From NCBI GenBank assembly GCA_019638255.1, contig JAHBUD010000001.1, positions 248,001 to 312,000 of the forward strand: a stretch of 64,000 bases of DNA. The letters are read 5' to 3'. This document shows positions 41,109 through 52,200 of the stretch, in pieces. Under the pieces are notes generated by a model. The model ran no database searches and had not been told where the DNA came from. It saw nothing but the letters and a program-made list of their open reading frames with translations. This DNA comes from Cyclobacteriaceae bacterium (lineage in GTDB: Bacteria > Bacteroidota > Bacteroidia > Cytophagales > Cyclobacteriaceae). The position numbers and the translations under genes are program-made. The number at the start of each line of letters is the position of its first letter. The first letter of the stretch is position 1.

Positions 41109-43409
41109 CTAGTTCTCAAGCGTGTGTCGGTTGAAAAATAGGAACCCAACGTGCAGGAGGATTCCAAATTTATTCTCATCATCATCATAGTAGTTAGCGC
41201 TTAAGCTGATGGGACCGATGGGCGAATGGAAAACCAATCCGGTAGATCCTGCAAAGAAAAGGGTTGTCAGCGATGTATTTGTAAGGACCTCCTGATTTTG
41301 TCCTTCCAGTATGTATTCAAGCGGTTTAAAAAGATAGCCTTCTACCCGAAGATCCAGTGTGCGGGGTTTAATCACAATGACATTCCGCGCGCCTAATGCC
41401 AGGTAATTGGTTGACCGGAAATTCTCAAGAATCAATGTTCTGCTGTCCTGAATGGGATAAAATGCCGGTGTATTAATGATCGTTCCGAAATAATTTTGAA
41501 AGAAAGGTTGGTTTGAAAAAACCACATCGGCATAGTATCCAGGCCTGAATGTTCCCCGACTGAAATACTGCTCAGCTGTTGCACGCAACCTAAACCATTG
41601 GTGATCTTTAATCACGTGATCTGAACTCAACGAAGTACTCCCCGGAGTATAATTCTCTTTTGTATGAAAATAATATACACTTAGTGAATACGCTTTGCCC
41701 AACGAAGCATATTGTTTTCTGTTCAGATTATTAGCGGTTAACTGAAAGCCCGTTTTATAGCCGGACAGGTTCAGCACATCAAGCGTATCTTGACTGTTGA
41801 ATGATTTGGTGTTGGAATATTGGTCGCTGTTGGTAAATCCATGAAAAGAAACGCTTCCCTTCACGCTGTTTCCAATGGGCCAACCAACATTTACGCCCAG
41901 TTTTCTATCAAATCGCTTAAGCACTGTGGGTGTAATTTTTTGCAACAGATCGGTGCTCTCCAAATAATCCCATTGGTTAAAAGCCATCTCTGGCTGAATA
42001 TAAAACCTGTTCAGGTAAGGATAATCTATGCGGGCGCTTCCAATCAATGACTTATAGAAACTTCCCGTTTGGATACCGAGGAATGCGTGTGTGAGGGTGC
42101 TTCTAAAATGATAGTAGTTCAAACCCAAGAACAAGTTACTGATGTTTCGGGTTGCCAGCACTCCGCCAAAATCCACTTGAAAATTCTTTTGCGGGCGCCT
42201 GGTCAGTTGTAACACATAATTATCCTGATCGGGCAAGTATTTTATTGTTGGAAAAACATTATTGAAATAGGGCTCTGCGGTAAGTTTATAATAACCACTT
42301 TTAATATCCTCCTGAGTGAGTAGTTTGCTCTGGTCTTTGTGTACATCGAACATCCTCCGGATATACTTTTGTTGTGGTAATCCAAAATTTTGAAATGTAA
42401 TTTCGCTTACCACCACAGGTTTTGTACTCGTCATGAATCTGCTGCGCAACTGATTAATCTCCTCGTCTGATCGCCTCTGATCAATTTTGCTCTTAATTTC
42501 TGCAAGTTGACGGATGGTTTGAGCATACCCACTGTCAATCATGGCCTTCGCACGGCTAAAATCGAACGCGGTGTAAGATTTCAGATCAGGTTGGATATAA
42601 ATACCATTTGGCGGAACAGCTTCTGGATTTGATTTATCCAGTAACATATACATCAACGACCAGCTGATCAGGTTATCATCATTTTCATAGGGATATTCAT
42701 TGAAAATTTTAGATGAAACATTCGACCCGATCACCACATCAGGCCTGAACTCATTGATGGCAACATCAACCGGAAAATTATTGTAAACACCTCCATCAAA
42801 TAAATATTTGCCTTCCACACGAACGGGGGTGTATACAAAAGGAACCGTTTGTGTAGCCCGCAACGCTTCGCTTAGCGATCCACCGGATAGAATGACCTGA
42901 TTTTGTGAGAAAATATCAGCGGCAACAACACGGAAAGGCACAAACAAGCTATCGAAATTGTTGCGTGAAACAGATGAAGCATGCGCAACTTTTTCAGTCA
43001 AGGCAAAGTTTAATCCGGCATCGTTGGTAAAACTGGTGTTAAGCTGAAACGTTCGTGCAGAATCGAGTGAAAGATTTAATCGTAAGAAATCTGGTGAAGC
43101 ATCTTGAATGTAATAATGGTAACTGTAATCCCTTTCCGGCTGGCCGGTTATCCACCGAAGAAATTCTTCAGAAAGAATTAACCTTTCAATTTGTTTTGGG
43201 CTGTACCCTGCTGCGTAAGCTCCTCCAACTACCCCACCCATGGATGTCCCCACGATGTAATCAATTGGAATGTTGTTTTCTTCTAACGCCTTAAGCACAC
43301 CTACATGAGCAATACCTTTTGCTCCACCACCACTTAACACTAAAGCAACCTTCTGCGCAGCAAGGGCAGGCGAAATCAATAACAAAAAGATGATACCCAG
43401 GTTTCTCAT
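41109..43409 (-). CDS. patatin-like phospholipase fused to an Omp85-type beta-barrel
   Basis: 766 residues. Signal peptide (LGIIFLLLISPALAAQ). The patatin domain (about 20-310) has the oxyanion loop SGGGAKGIAHVGVLKALE, the nucleophile GTSMGGVVGGAYAAG and the Asp in LFDGGVYNNFPVD. A POTRA-like segment (about 340-410) leads into a C-terminal BamA/TamA-like barrel of about 16 strands. This is the type Vd (PlpD-like) autotransporter layout, in which the lipase is carried through its own barrel. In Bacteroidota the lipase may remain attached. It stands alone on the minus strand. Confidence 0.93.
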   Translation of the reverse strand: MRNLGIIFLLLISPALAAQKVALVLSGGGAKGIAHVGVLKALEENNIPIDYIVGTSMGGVVGGAYAAGYSPKQIERLILSEEFLRWITGQPERDYSYHYYIQDASPDFLRLNLSLDSARTFQLNTSFTNDAGLNFALTEKVAHASSVSRNNFDSLFVPFRVVAADIFSQNQVILSGGSLSEALRATQTVPFVYTPVRVEGKYLFDGGVYNNFPVDVAINEFRPDVVIGSNVSSKIFNEYPYENDDNLISWSLMYMLLDKSNPEAVPPNGIYIQPDLKSYTAFDFSRAKAMIDSGYAQTIRQLAEIKSKIDQRRSDEEINQLRSRFMTSTKPVVVSEITFQNFGLPQQKYIRRMFDVHKDQSKLLTQEDIKSGYYKLTAEPYFNNVFPTIKYLPDQDNYVLQLTRRPQKNFQVDFGGVLATRNISNLFLGLNYYHFRSTLTHAFLGIQTGSFYKSLIGSARIDYPYLNRFYIQPEMAFNQWDYLESTDLLQKITPTVLKRFDRKLGVNVGWPIGNSVKGSVSFHGFTNSDQYSNTKSFNSQDTLDVLNLSGYKTGFQLTANNLNRKQYASLGKAYSLSVYYFHTKENYTPGSTSLSSDHVIKDHQWFRLRATAEQYFSRGTFRPGYYADVVFSNQPFFQNYFGTIINTPAFYPIQDSRTLILENFRSTNYLALGARNVIVIKPRTLDLRVEGYLFKPLEYILEGQNQEVLTNTSLTTLFFAGSTGLVFHSPIGPISLSANYYDDDENKFGILLHVGFLFFNRHTLEN

Positions 43410-43508
43410 GCAATGGCTAACGTTTTGTTAGACGCATTCGGTTAAACAAAGTTGGAAGAAAGTTAACCTTAATTTTACTGAGAGATTCCTCCTTTGAAAA
43501 TATGTTTC

Positions 43509-44786
43509 TCAGAAGGATGCCGCAAACGTATTCGGAAAAGGGCCAGGAATGGCATTCAGCTGCATAATAACGTCTGCCTTAGCTTCCTCGAAAGCTGATT
43601 TAAATTCGGGTACTATAGGTTCCGATGGCGGAAGTTCAACACGCAACGCATCAACCTGCACACCATTTTTCCAAAAACGATAGCATACATGGGGCCCTGT
43701 GGCCAAGCCTGTGCTGCCCACATTGCCAATCCACTGACCTTGCTTTACACGCGTACCAGGTTTAATGCCTTGAGCAATTTTCGACATGTGCAGGTACTGT
43801 GTAGTGTAGGTGCTGTTGTGCCTGATTTTTACATAATTACCATTATTCGATTTGTACTGGGCCTCTTCTACAATACCATCACCAACAGATCGTATGGGTG
43901 TTCCCTCAGGAGCAGCAAAATCGGTTCCCAAATGTGGCTTCCATACCTTTTGTACCGGGTGAAACCGATTTCCCGAATAGCGTGAACTAATTCGTGTAAA
44001 CTCAATTGGGTATTTGAGTAACGCTTTACGTAAGCTCTTCCCTTCTTCATCAAAATAATCCAGACCATTGCCCTGATCAAAAGGTATGGCGTAATACCCA
44101 CTGGTAAAGTGATTGAAATAAATACCCTTGATTTGCTTTATGCCAATAGGCCTGCCTTCAACCTGCTGTTCTTCATAAATCAGCTTGAAGTGATCACCTC
44201 GTTGCAGGCGTTGAAAATCTACCTGCCAGGCAAAAATATCCACGAACTTGTTGGTAAGCTCGTGCGAGATGCCCATTTCATTTATGGTTTGCGATAGTGA
44301 GGAGTTAATTACACCCGCAATAGTTTTTTCAACTAACGTTACATCACGTTGGCATACATCCACGCGTAAGGAATCGCCAAACTGAAAAACAATATAGTCA
44401 ATGGCGTTGGGTTCATATACAAATGCCTTCGGTATCCGTAGCGAGTCGGTGGTGCTGATAACTGTGTACTTCTTGTCAGGCACAATTCTTCGGGTATCGA
44501 ATACCTGGCGTGGCAAAGCCGCAACCTGGTTGATCAGTTTAACCGGTACATTATGCTCACGCATAATATCCGATAAAAACTGGTTGCGTTTTACTTTGTC
44601 TTCAACAACGTGGTGATCATCCACAATCATACCAAACAAAACGGTGGGTATTTTCCAGTTGAAGTCAATTGAAAATGATGCCTGATGTTGTTGCGTATCG
44701 TCAACGTCTGAAATGGTATTTCGACCATCCAAAAACACGCCCAAAAAAAGCGCAACAAACACACTTACAACCCAGCGAATGACCAT
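43509..44786 (-). CDS. exported M23-family metallopeptidase with an altered zinc motif
   Basis: 425 residues. N-terminal signal or anchor (VIRWVVSVFVALFLGVFLDG), a LysM/OapA-like middle, and a C-terminal LytM/M23 domain. Metal and catalytic sites: KPHLGTDFAAPEGT (first His and Asp), YTTQYLHMSKI, and GPHVCYRFWKNG. In the usual last motif GPHLHFE the second His binds zinc; here that position is Cys. The change also occurs in Bacteroidota relatives as I recall, so it may be functional. Expected role: cutting peptidoglycan crosslinks at division or growth. No divisome gene is adjacent. Confidence 0.92.
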   Translation of the reverse strand: MVIRWVVSVFVALFLGVFLDGRNTISDVDDTQQHQASFSIDFNWKIPTVLFGMIVDDHHVVEDKVKRNQFLSDIMREHNVPVKLINQVAALPRQVFDTRRIVPDKKYTVISTTDSLRIPKAFVYEPNAIDYIVFQFGDSLRVDVCQRDVTLVEKTIAGVINSSLSQTINEMGISHELTNKFVDIFAWQVDFQRLQRGDHFKLIYEEQQVEGRPIGIKQIKGIYFNHFTSGYYAIPFDQGNGLDYFDEEGKSLRKALLKYPIEFTRISSRYSGNRFHPVQKVWKPHLGTDFAAPEGTPIRSVGDGIVEEAQYKSNNGNYVKIRHNSTYTTQYLHMSKIAQGIKPGTRVKQGQWIGNVGSTGLATGPHVCYRFWKNGVQVDALRVELPPSEPIVPEFKSAFEEAKADVIMQLNAIPGPFPNTFAASF

Positions 44787-44922
44787 GTTGAGAGGTTAGT
44801 AGTTAAAAAATAGGCCTCAAGTTTAAAAAATTCAGGCTTAACACCTGTAACAACTCCCTAAATGTATGTTGAAATGGTGAAATAATCAATTTTTGGCCAC
44901 TTTGAGTGAGATATGATCCGGT

Positions 44923-47010
44923 CTAACGCTTATAGAGTTCATTGAATTTTGCCTTTCCACTCTCCAGAAAGTCAACGAACCGCTCCACGCTACGGTCATA
45001 GCCATAAGGCCATGCCAGCACACGTTCATCGGTGCCTAACAACACATAAAACGGCTGTGCATTATTGTCCAGATTGGTTATCTGTAGATCAGCATTCTTC
45101 TTGCCGATGGTCTTTTTCACTTTGTTGTCGTATCGTGAGGTAATCCATTCTTCTTCGGGCAAAGGAGTTTTATCATCGACATAAAGCGCGACAATGATGA
45201 AATCGTTCTTTAAGCGCTCGAGCACAGCCGGGTTACTCCACACCACCGCCTCCATTTCACGACAGTTGGTGCACCCATGTCCGGTGAAATCAATGAACAA
45301 CGGTTTGTTCTGTTGACGCGCACAAGCCAATGCTTGTTCATAATCAAAATATCCATTGAGGCCGTGTGGCAAGTGGAGGAAATCGGTGTACTTCGGTAAA
45401 TCGCAGATTTCATTTGAACGGGTGCTGCGTGTCATCGCCACCAAATCAAAATCATGTGTATACTGTGGAGGCAGATAGCCGGCTAATGCTTTTAACGGTG
45501 CACCCCACAAGCCGGGTACCAGGTAAATTACAAATGAAAATACCACTGTAGCGAGCAACAGGCGGGGCACGGATAATTTCTCTACAGGACTATCGTGTGG
45601 CATTTGAATTTTGCCGAGCAGATAAAATCCAAGCAACGAAAAAATAACGATCCAAAGAACGATGTTCGTATCGCGGTCGAGCATACCCCAGTGATAAGCC
45701 TGATCGGCAATGCTGAAAAATTTCAACGCCAATGCCAACTCTAAAAAGCCCAATGTAACCTTTACTGAGTTTAACCAACCGCCCGACTTGGGTAAGCCTT
45801 TCATCCACTCCGGAAAAATGGCAAACAATGTAAACGGAATGGCAAAGGCCAGTGAATAGGAGAACATCGCCAGAATCGGTTTGAGTATCTGCCCACCAGC
45901 CGACATCACAATTACATTACCTACAATCGGAATCGTACATGAGAAGGAGACAAGCACCAAGGTTGCCGCCATGAAAAAGATACCGGCCAGCCCACCCTTC
46001 TCCGATTTTTGATCGGCTTTATTCACGAGTTGGTGTGGAGCGTTGATCTCAAACAATCCTAAAAAGGACAATGCGAAAACAATGAAGATGGCAAACACAA
46101 AAAGATTGGGGCCCCAGTGAGTAGCCAAAGCATTTAACCCCTCGGCACCCAGTAAAACGGCAAAAAGCGTTCCCGCCAATGTATAGATGGTAATGATGGA
46201 AATGCCAAAGATCAACGCATTCTTTACGCCTACTGCTCGCGTTTGATTATCGCGCAGGAAAAAGGTAACCGTCATCGGTACCATAGGAAACACGCAGGGT
46301 GTTACTAACGAAATGATACCCAGTACAAAGGCAAAAACCAGGTAACCGAAAAATGAACTGTCATCCAATTCATTCTTTCCTTCGAGAATAGATTTATCTA
46401 ACACCGGCCCGGTAATGCTGCCGTAATTAATTGCCGGCTTAACAAGCTCTGATGTTTCAATTATTTCGGGCTCAGTTTTATTTTCCTGCTGAAGTTCGGG
46501 TTGCTTAGGTTCTTCGGTTTTCTTTCCCTTAATCGCTTCTCCCGATACTGAAATGCCTGTAAATGAAAACTCCCCATCAAAAGGAATGCATTTGCCATCA
46601 ATCTCTGTACAGGTTTGTCCTTCGTACTCCCCCGATAATTGCAGGTCTTTACTCAGCACACGAATCGTTTGGCGAAATTCTCCCCTGTCTTTAAATATTT
46701 TAACATCGCAATCAAAAATTTCATCGTGCTTATCAACAGGATTAATGGCTTTAAGTGTGCCTACCAATTCAAAGCTTGCATGAGGTGTTAACGAAACCAC
46801 GGTGAGTAACGGGCCGCAATCCGGATCAAAATCGTTGGCGTAAACGTACCAGTTCTTGTCGGTTGTTACTTTAAAAATAAGATCAAGTTGCTCCCCGGTT
46901 TTTACAGAAGTTTTTGAAGGTTCCCAGGTCCATTTAGCGGGTGTAAGGATTTGAGCATGTAGCGTTGCTGAACAGAATAGAATAAGAATGACTCCGAAAA
47001 ATCTGATCAT
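44923..47010 (-). CDS. DsbD-like thiol:disulfide interchange protein
   Basis: 695 residues from MIRFFGVILILFCSATLHAQ at 47010. An N-terminal DsbD-alpha-like domain ends with cysteines in GEYEGQTCTEIDGKCIPF. The central eight-helix membrane part (about 215-545) has the redox Cys pair in ITPCVFPMVPMTVTFF and SFSCTIPIVGNVIV. The C-terminal thioredoxin domain has CTNC in TGHGCTNCREMEAVV. It passes electrons from cytoplasmic thioredoxin to periplasmic proteins, for cytochrome c or disulfide repair. A monocistronic gene by context. Confidence 0.93.
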   Translation of the reverse strand: MIRFFGVILILFCSATLHAQILTPAKWTWEPSKTSVKTGEQLDLIFKVTTDKNWYVYANDFDPDCGPLLTVVSLTPHASFELVGTLKAINPVDKHDEIFDCDVKIFKDRGEFRQTIRVLSKDLQLSGEYEGQTCTEIDGKCIPFDGEFSFTGISVSGEAIKGKKTEEPKQPELQQENKTEPEIIETSELVKPAINYGSITGPVLDKSILEGKNELDDSSFFGYLVFAFVLGIISLVTPCVFPMVPMTVTFFLRDNQTRAVGVKNALIFGISIITIYTLAGTLFAVLLGAEGLNALATHWGPNLFVFAIFIVFALSFLGLFEINAPHQLVNKADQKSEKGGLAGIFFMAATLVLVSFSCTIPIVGNVIVMSAGGQILKPILAMFSYSLAFAIPFTLFAIFPEWMKGLPKSGGWLNSVKVTLGFLELALALKFFSIADQAYHWGMLDRDTNIVLWIVIFSLLGFYLLGKIQMPHDSPVEKLSVPRLLLATVVFSFVIYLVPGLWGAPLKALAGYLPPQYTHDFDLVAMTRSTRSNEICDLPKYTDFLHLPHGLNGYFDYEQALACARQQNKPLFIDFTGHGCTNCREMEAVVWSNPAVLERLKNDFIIVALYVDDKTPLPEEEWITSRYDNKVKKTIGKKNADLQITNLDNNAQPFYVLLGTDERVLAWPYGYDRSVERFVDFLESGKAKFNELYKR

Positions 47011-47093
47011 ATTGGTTTCATTAGAATGGTACCATAACGCACCGGGCTGCAAAATAGTTGATCAATTGATGCGGTTAGGCCAAAAAGATGGAA

Positions 47094-47756
47094 TTATGAG
47101 GAACGGACGACATTTTTATTCCATTTTCCGGCAATTAGGGCAATGAGCAGTAGCAAAATAACCAATACACCAAACCGGGCAAGGTGCGCTAAAAGCAGAT
47201 ATTTTGATGCCGGAATCGTGAATACGAGAATTCCTATTGGCAACAACACAAACTTCATTAAGAATGCTGCTACTTTCTCCGTTTTGGTTTCGGATGGAAA
47301 AACAAAACCTAAAAACAGAAACGCGAAATAGGCAAGGTACCATTTCACCAACCCAGCTACCATAAGCTTTTGAATATGCTCTGGATGAACAATGAAATCC
47401 TTGTTCAGTGATTCCATAAACATAACGAACTCACTGTTTTCAATAATATCCAGCAAGGCCGTTGTCGATATGCACGCAACAGACAAGGTCAACAAAAACC
47501 TACGATTATCCTGCCAAAGGGCAAGCACTAAAAAAATTCCCAACAACCAATATGAAGCGATGAATAGTCCATCGATCGTCAACAGCATGCGCAATATACC
47601 TTCTCCTTCACGCAACGCCTTTTCATACGTTGCATACGAATCAACAACTTCAAAGTATTGTTGATTGACACCGGTGATCAGTGAAATGGAAAACATTAAT
47701 ACCAATAGCAACGCAGTGCTGATGGCACTAACAGAAACATATCGTGCGTAGTCCAT
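47094..47756 (-). CDS. membrane protein of unknown function
   Basis: 220 residues with about six hydrophobic stretches: VSAISTALLLVLMFSISLIT, LFIASYWLLGIFLVLALW, LLTLSVACISTTALL, YLAYFAFLFLGFVF, FLMKFVLLPIGILVFTIPA and ARFGVLVILLLLIALIAGKW. One long soluble loop (YFEVVDSYATYEKALREGEG) follows the first helix. No family recognised, no conserved charged motif inside helices. It lies between an M20 peptidase and the DsbD-like gene, both same strand, with 47-base and 83-base gaps. Confidence 0.7.
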   Translation of the reverse strand: MDYARYVSVSAISTALLLVLMFSISLITGVNQQYFEVVDSYATYEKALREGEGILRMLLTIDGLFIASYWLLGIFLVLALWQDNRRFLLTLSVACISTTALLDIIENSEFVMFMESLNKDFIVHPEHIQKLMVAGLVKWYLAYFAFLFLGFVFPSETKTEKVAAFLMKFVLLPIGILVFTIPASKYLLLAHLARFGVLVILLLLIALIAGKWNKNVVRSS

Positions 47757-47803
47757 GATCTATAAACAAAAACCCAACCTCAGTTAGTCGATGTTCCAAT
47801 CCA

Positions 47804-49165
47804 TCAATTGTTCTTTGAATAATGGTTATAGAACGCTGCAATGGTTTCGATGCCCAACAAGAAATTTTTTACCCCATAATGTTCGTTGGGCGAATGAATA
47901 GCATCCGAATCCAGGCCAAAGCCCATTAACACAGTATCAAGCCCAAGTTCATCTTTAAATAAAGCAACAATCGGAATACTGCCACCATCGCGTGTCGGTA
48001 TGGGCTTCTTTCCCCAAACTTCTTCAAACGCTGCACTGGCCGCTTTGAACGCTGCTGAATCGGTTGGTGTAACGGCAGGTTGCCCACCATGCAAGGCGGT
48101 TACTTTTACCTTTACTGATTTTGGCGCTATCGCTGTAAAATGTTTTGTAAATAATTCGGTGATTTCTTTATTGCTTTGGTTAGGCACCAGGCGCATGGAA
48201 ATTTTTGCGTAAGCTTTTGATGGCAATACGGTTTTTGCACCCTCTCCGGTATAGCCTCCCCAGATTCCATTCACATCGAGGGTTGGACGAATGCCGGTAC
48301 GCTCCAAGGTAGTAAAGCCCTTTTCGCCTTGTACATCATCAATGCCTAATTCGTTTTTATAGTTCTCAAGGCTAAACGGAGCCTTGTTAATGGCTGTGCG
48401 ATCCGCATCGCTTAACTCAACTACTTTATCGTAAAAACCAGAAATGGTAACGTGTCCGTTCTCATCGTGAAGTGATGCAATCATTTTGCTTAACACGTTG
48501 ATCGGGTTGGCTACTGCACCTCCATAAACTCCTGAATGTAAATCGCGGTTAGGGCCGGTAACCTCCACTTCCATGTAACTCAATCCGCGCAAGCCTGCGG
48601 TTATGGATGGATGATCCAAGGATATAATAGCCGTATCGGAAACCAGAATTATATCAGCCTTTAGCTTTGCCTTGTTTTCACGAACAAAGGTTCCCAGGTT
48701 ATCAGAGCCCACTTCCTCTTCACCCTCTACCATGAACTTCACGTTGCAAGGAAGGGTGTTCAACTTGATCATGGCTTCAAAGGCTTTCACGTGCATGTAC
48801 ACCTGGCCCTTATCATCGCATGAACCGCGGGCATAAATTTTCCCGTCTTTAATAACCGGCTCAAACGGTGGCGAGTGCCATAAATCAAGGGGATCGGGTG
48901 GTTGCACATCGTAATGTCCATAAACCAATACGGTGGGTAATGATGGGCCTATGATTTTCTCAGCAAAAACAATTGGATGGCCTTTTGTTTCGCATAACTC
49001 AACCTTATCTACACCCGCATCGTTAAACTTTGCGACTAAAAACTCTGCTGCTTTACGCACATCGCCTTTGTGACGGCTGTCTGCACTTACTGATGGAATG
49101 CGCAACAGTTCAAATAGTTCGTCCAAAAACCGCTGTTGATTTTTTTCAATGTATTCCTTTACCAT
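47804..49165 (-). CDS. M20-family dipeptidase
   Basis: 453 residues. Zinc and catalytic residues are visible in VLVYGHYDVQPPDPLDLWHS, YARGSCDDKGQVYMHVKAFE and FMVEGEEEVGSDNLGTFV (Glu-Glu). The dimerisation lid carries GLRGLSYMEVEVTGPNRDLH. The C-terminal GGSIPIVALFKDELGLDTV and SPNEHYGVKNF hold the last ligands. It matches cytoplasmic dipeptidases of the M20 family that cleave dipeptides such as carnosine or Cys-Gly. No signal peptide. It stands alone between two unrelated genes. Confidence 0.94.
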   Translation of the reverse strand: MVKEYIEKNQQRFLDELFELLRIPSVSADSRHKGDVRKAAEFLVAKFNDAGVDKVELCETKGHPIVFAEKIIGPSLPTVLVYGHYDVQPPDPLDLWHSPPFEPVIKDGKIYARGSCDDKGQVYMHVKAFEAMIKLNTLPCNVKFMVEGEEEVGSDNLGTFVRENKAKLKADIILVSDTAIISLDHPSITAGLRGLSYMEVEVTGPNRDLHSGVYGGAVANPINVLSKMIASLHDENGHVTISGFYDKVVELSDADRTAINKAPFSLENYKNELGIDDVQGEKGFTTLERTGIRPTLDVNGIWGGYTGEGAKTVLPSKAYAKISMRLVPNQSNKEITELFTKHFTAIAPKSVKVKVTALHGGQPAVTPTDSAAFKAASAAFEEVWGKKPIPTRDGGSIPIVALFKDELGLDTVLMGFGLDSDAIHSPNEHYGVKNFLLGIETIAAFYNHYSKNN

Positions 49166-49245
49166 GATCGTTGATTTATGGCTTGAAGTTAATGTTAAAA
49201 CTACTATTGCAAAATGAGCAAAGTCAGGAACGATTCCCGTTAAGG

Positions 49246-52200
49246 CTAAAATCCGTCATCATCGTCTTTCTTCTCCTGTTTCTTTTGAATGGCCGAGCCT
49301 CCACTCAAATTATACGGCACCTGAATTCCATAATACTGGTTGCGGAAACGGTTTACGAATTCGAGTGTCTCATCCTCTGTGGCGGGGATGAAAATCATCT
49401 CGCCAATTTTTGCCTTGCCAGAGTTGGTGCGCTTTGCCACGGTAGTATTAAACTCATTATTGGAAGAATACATGAGCAGGCGATTGTCCTCAAAACTCAG
49501 GAAGTACCATGAATCAGGGGATGCCTTAAAGAACACATTAAACACCGGCAAACCATCTTCGTCTTTTTTAATCTCCATGAATCCTTCAAACGATGCATTG
49601 ATGTCTTGACGGTTTATATTGGAAAGACCTAAACTGCCCTGACTATAAAAAGCCTTGTGCTTAGGCGACCATTTAAAGTTTACATTTGAAAACGTTAGTG
49701 GCTTGGCGGTTTGTGCAATGTTACCCAATGAAACGTACCCCTGTGCTGATCGTGTTTCAAATTCTTTTGCGGTACGCTCGCCCACAATGTCGGCAATTTT
49801 ATACAGCAGGTCCGTAGGGTCGCCCATCCCTTCTTCAGCCCCCTCATTTTTAATTACGCTCTGAAGGTCACGTGCCATAATATCAAAAGCTGTTGATACT
49901 GCGGTGGTGTTCACCATCACCAGGCTATTCATGCTGATTTCATTGTTCTCCATATTACCCTGGCCGATAGCACTGGCGGTAATATCAAAATCTTTAGTGC
50001 CCCTGAAAAAGCTCACTGGTCCTTCAAATCGAACACCCGCAGTTTCATCGTTATAGGCAAACACCTTTCCCGATAATTTATTTCCTACGGCCTTTTCACG
50101 ATCTTCTACACGATATTCTTTACTCTCCACATCGTAATGCAAAATTCCACTGGGAATAAAAAAGTCGTCATCATCGTCCAGCTTCTCGTTTAGGAAGGAG
50201 ATGTATAGATTGTTGTCATTAGCCGAAAAATGAAGCCCTGCGCCAACCCTACGACCATCTTCTGTGAGTGCGTTATCGAAATTGATCAACACTTCGGTTT
50301 CATCACCGGTTTGTTCGTAGCGAATCCATGCGTTATAATTTTTTATTTTCTTGATGTCGAGCTTAATGCTTCCGCTCAACGTAAGTGCAGGTTTGGTGGC
50401 GTACATTATCATGTCGCCCTTATAAAACATACCAGCTCCCAACACCAGGTGATCGCGCTCGGCAACTGCTCCAGTGGCCACCGTTTGTAAAGAGGCTGTT
50501 GACTGCTTTCGGCCAACGGCCAAACGTCTTGTAGTTTGCACCTCGGTTACCGGTTCCAGGTGAAAGTCGGTCATCTTAATGGCGAATGTATCGTTGAGAA
50601 AGTTTACATATTGATAGGTGGCGTACCCGGAGAATTCCTTTCGCGAAACAATATCAACCACGCCAGCCGTTAACCGGTGATATCCATTCAGCGTATCGAT
50701 TACTATGGTCGTATTCTTAAGCGTTCCAATTTTTGCATTCTCTAGAATAAGTACTTGGCCATTTTCAGGGGTGATCTTGGCATCCGCAACAATAATGTAC
50801 GGTATGCCGCTTACTTTTAGCTCCTGTGTTTTCAAATCATACTCTGCCTTCTCTGCATAAAAACTCAGGGAGTCAAGATCCTTCCGTGTAGTATAAAAAT
50901 ATGAGTTTTCAATAGGCTCGTTTTCACCTTTTGTCATGGTGATCTTCTGCGTGGTTAAATCCCAGCGGGCATTGGGTATGGATGTTTTAAACTGAGCATA
51001 TGGAAATTCAATAGCTGCTTCACCGGCTATCTCCGGGCTGATGTCTGCATAATTCTGCGCAAGGTTAAACCTCACCCGAACATCCGTGCCGTCAATAAGG
51101 GGTTTGTTCGGATCAGCGGACTTAGCCAGGAATCGCGAATGTCGTGCACCAAAATCTTTTCCGGAAAAGGTCATCTCCCGTGAACGAATTTCTGTGCCTC
51201 GTGTGTCCAACCGTCCGGCACCTGAAACACCATTTTTAGAAACAATTACTTGCCCGGTAAGCTGCGCGGTTGAATCGTAAAAATTAAATGGTGAGCGTGT
51301 GTTGCGAAGTCGCATCTGATCCTGTTTGGGAAGCCACTTCATTTGATAATCGGTAAAGGATGCCTGCGGAAAGGTTACTGACCCAATTTGTCGTTCTTCA
51401 ATGATAGCACGATGACCCCGGGCAACAACCGAATCAGGATAGAAAATAAAATCGTTCGACTTAATTGTAGCCGCATAATAATCTACCACTCCGTTAGATC
51501 GTATGCCTCGGTTGTCAAGGCGTATCACTCCATTAAGTTTTCCATCGCCCTTGTATAATTGATAGCCCCCTTTGGGAACAACATGCTCAAAACCCAGCGA
51601 CTTGTCGGGCATGGTATGGAGTTTTTCCTTAAAGCTTGGGAACATACCGCTGGATACAAAAGTACCCTTGAAGTTAATTGCAGTCGGATCAGCATCGTTT
51701 AAACTATCGAGCTTAAAGGGTGGAATGGCAAAAAATACGGACTGATCATAAACACCATTCAATACTTCCGGTCGGTTAAAATAAATAACGCCACCGGTAG
51801 TAGCATCCAACCGCGGATAGTTTGGGATGCGCACTCGTCCTGACTTATTATTCGGTCGACTGATAAACAATGTGCCCGATGACTTTGACAGATCACCAAG
51901 TCCACCCTCCGCTGCCGCAAGCGAATCAGCGCCAACCATGGAGTTGTTGATTTTCTTACGGATCATTTGCCCTTGAGCATTTCGCTCCATGGCAAAGAAA
52001 TTTATCGAATCAATGTGGGTTAGGTTTATAAAGAAGCTGTCGTACTTAAACGTGAAGTCTTTACCGGTGATTTCAAAGTTGCCGGCCGTGATGGTTCCAT
52101 TAAACTTGATGTCGCGGTTTTGCAAAATGGTAATAACTGCGCTGTCGGGTTTAATCACTACGTTTAACGAATCGCTCACACTGAATTCTTCTACTCCGCG

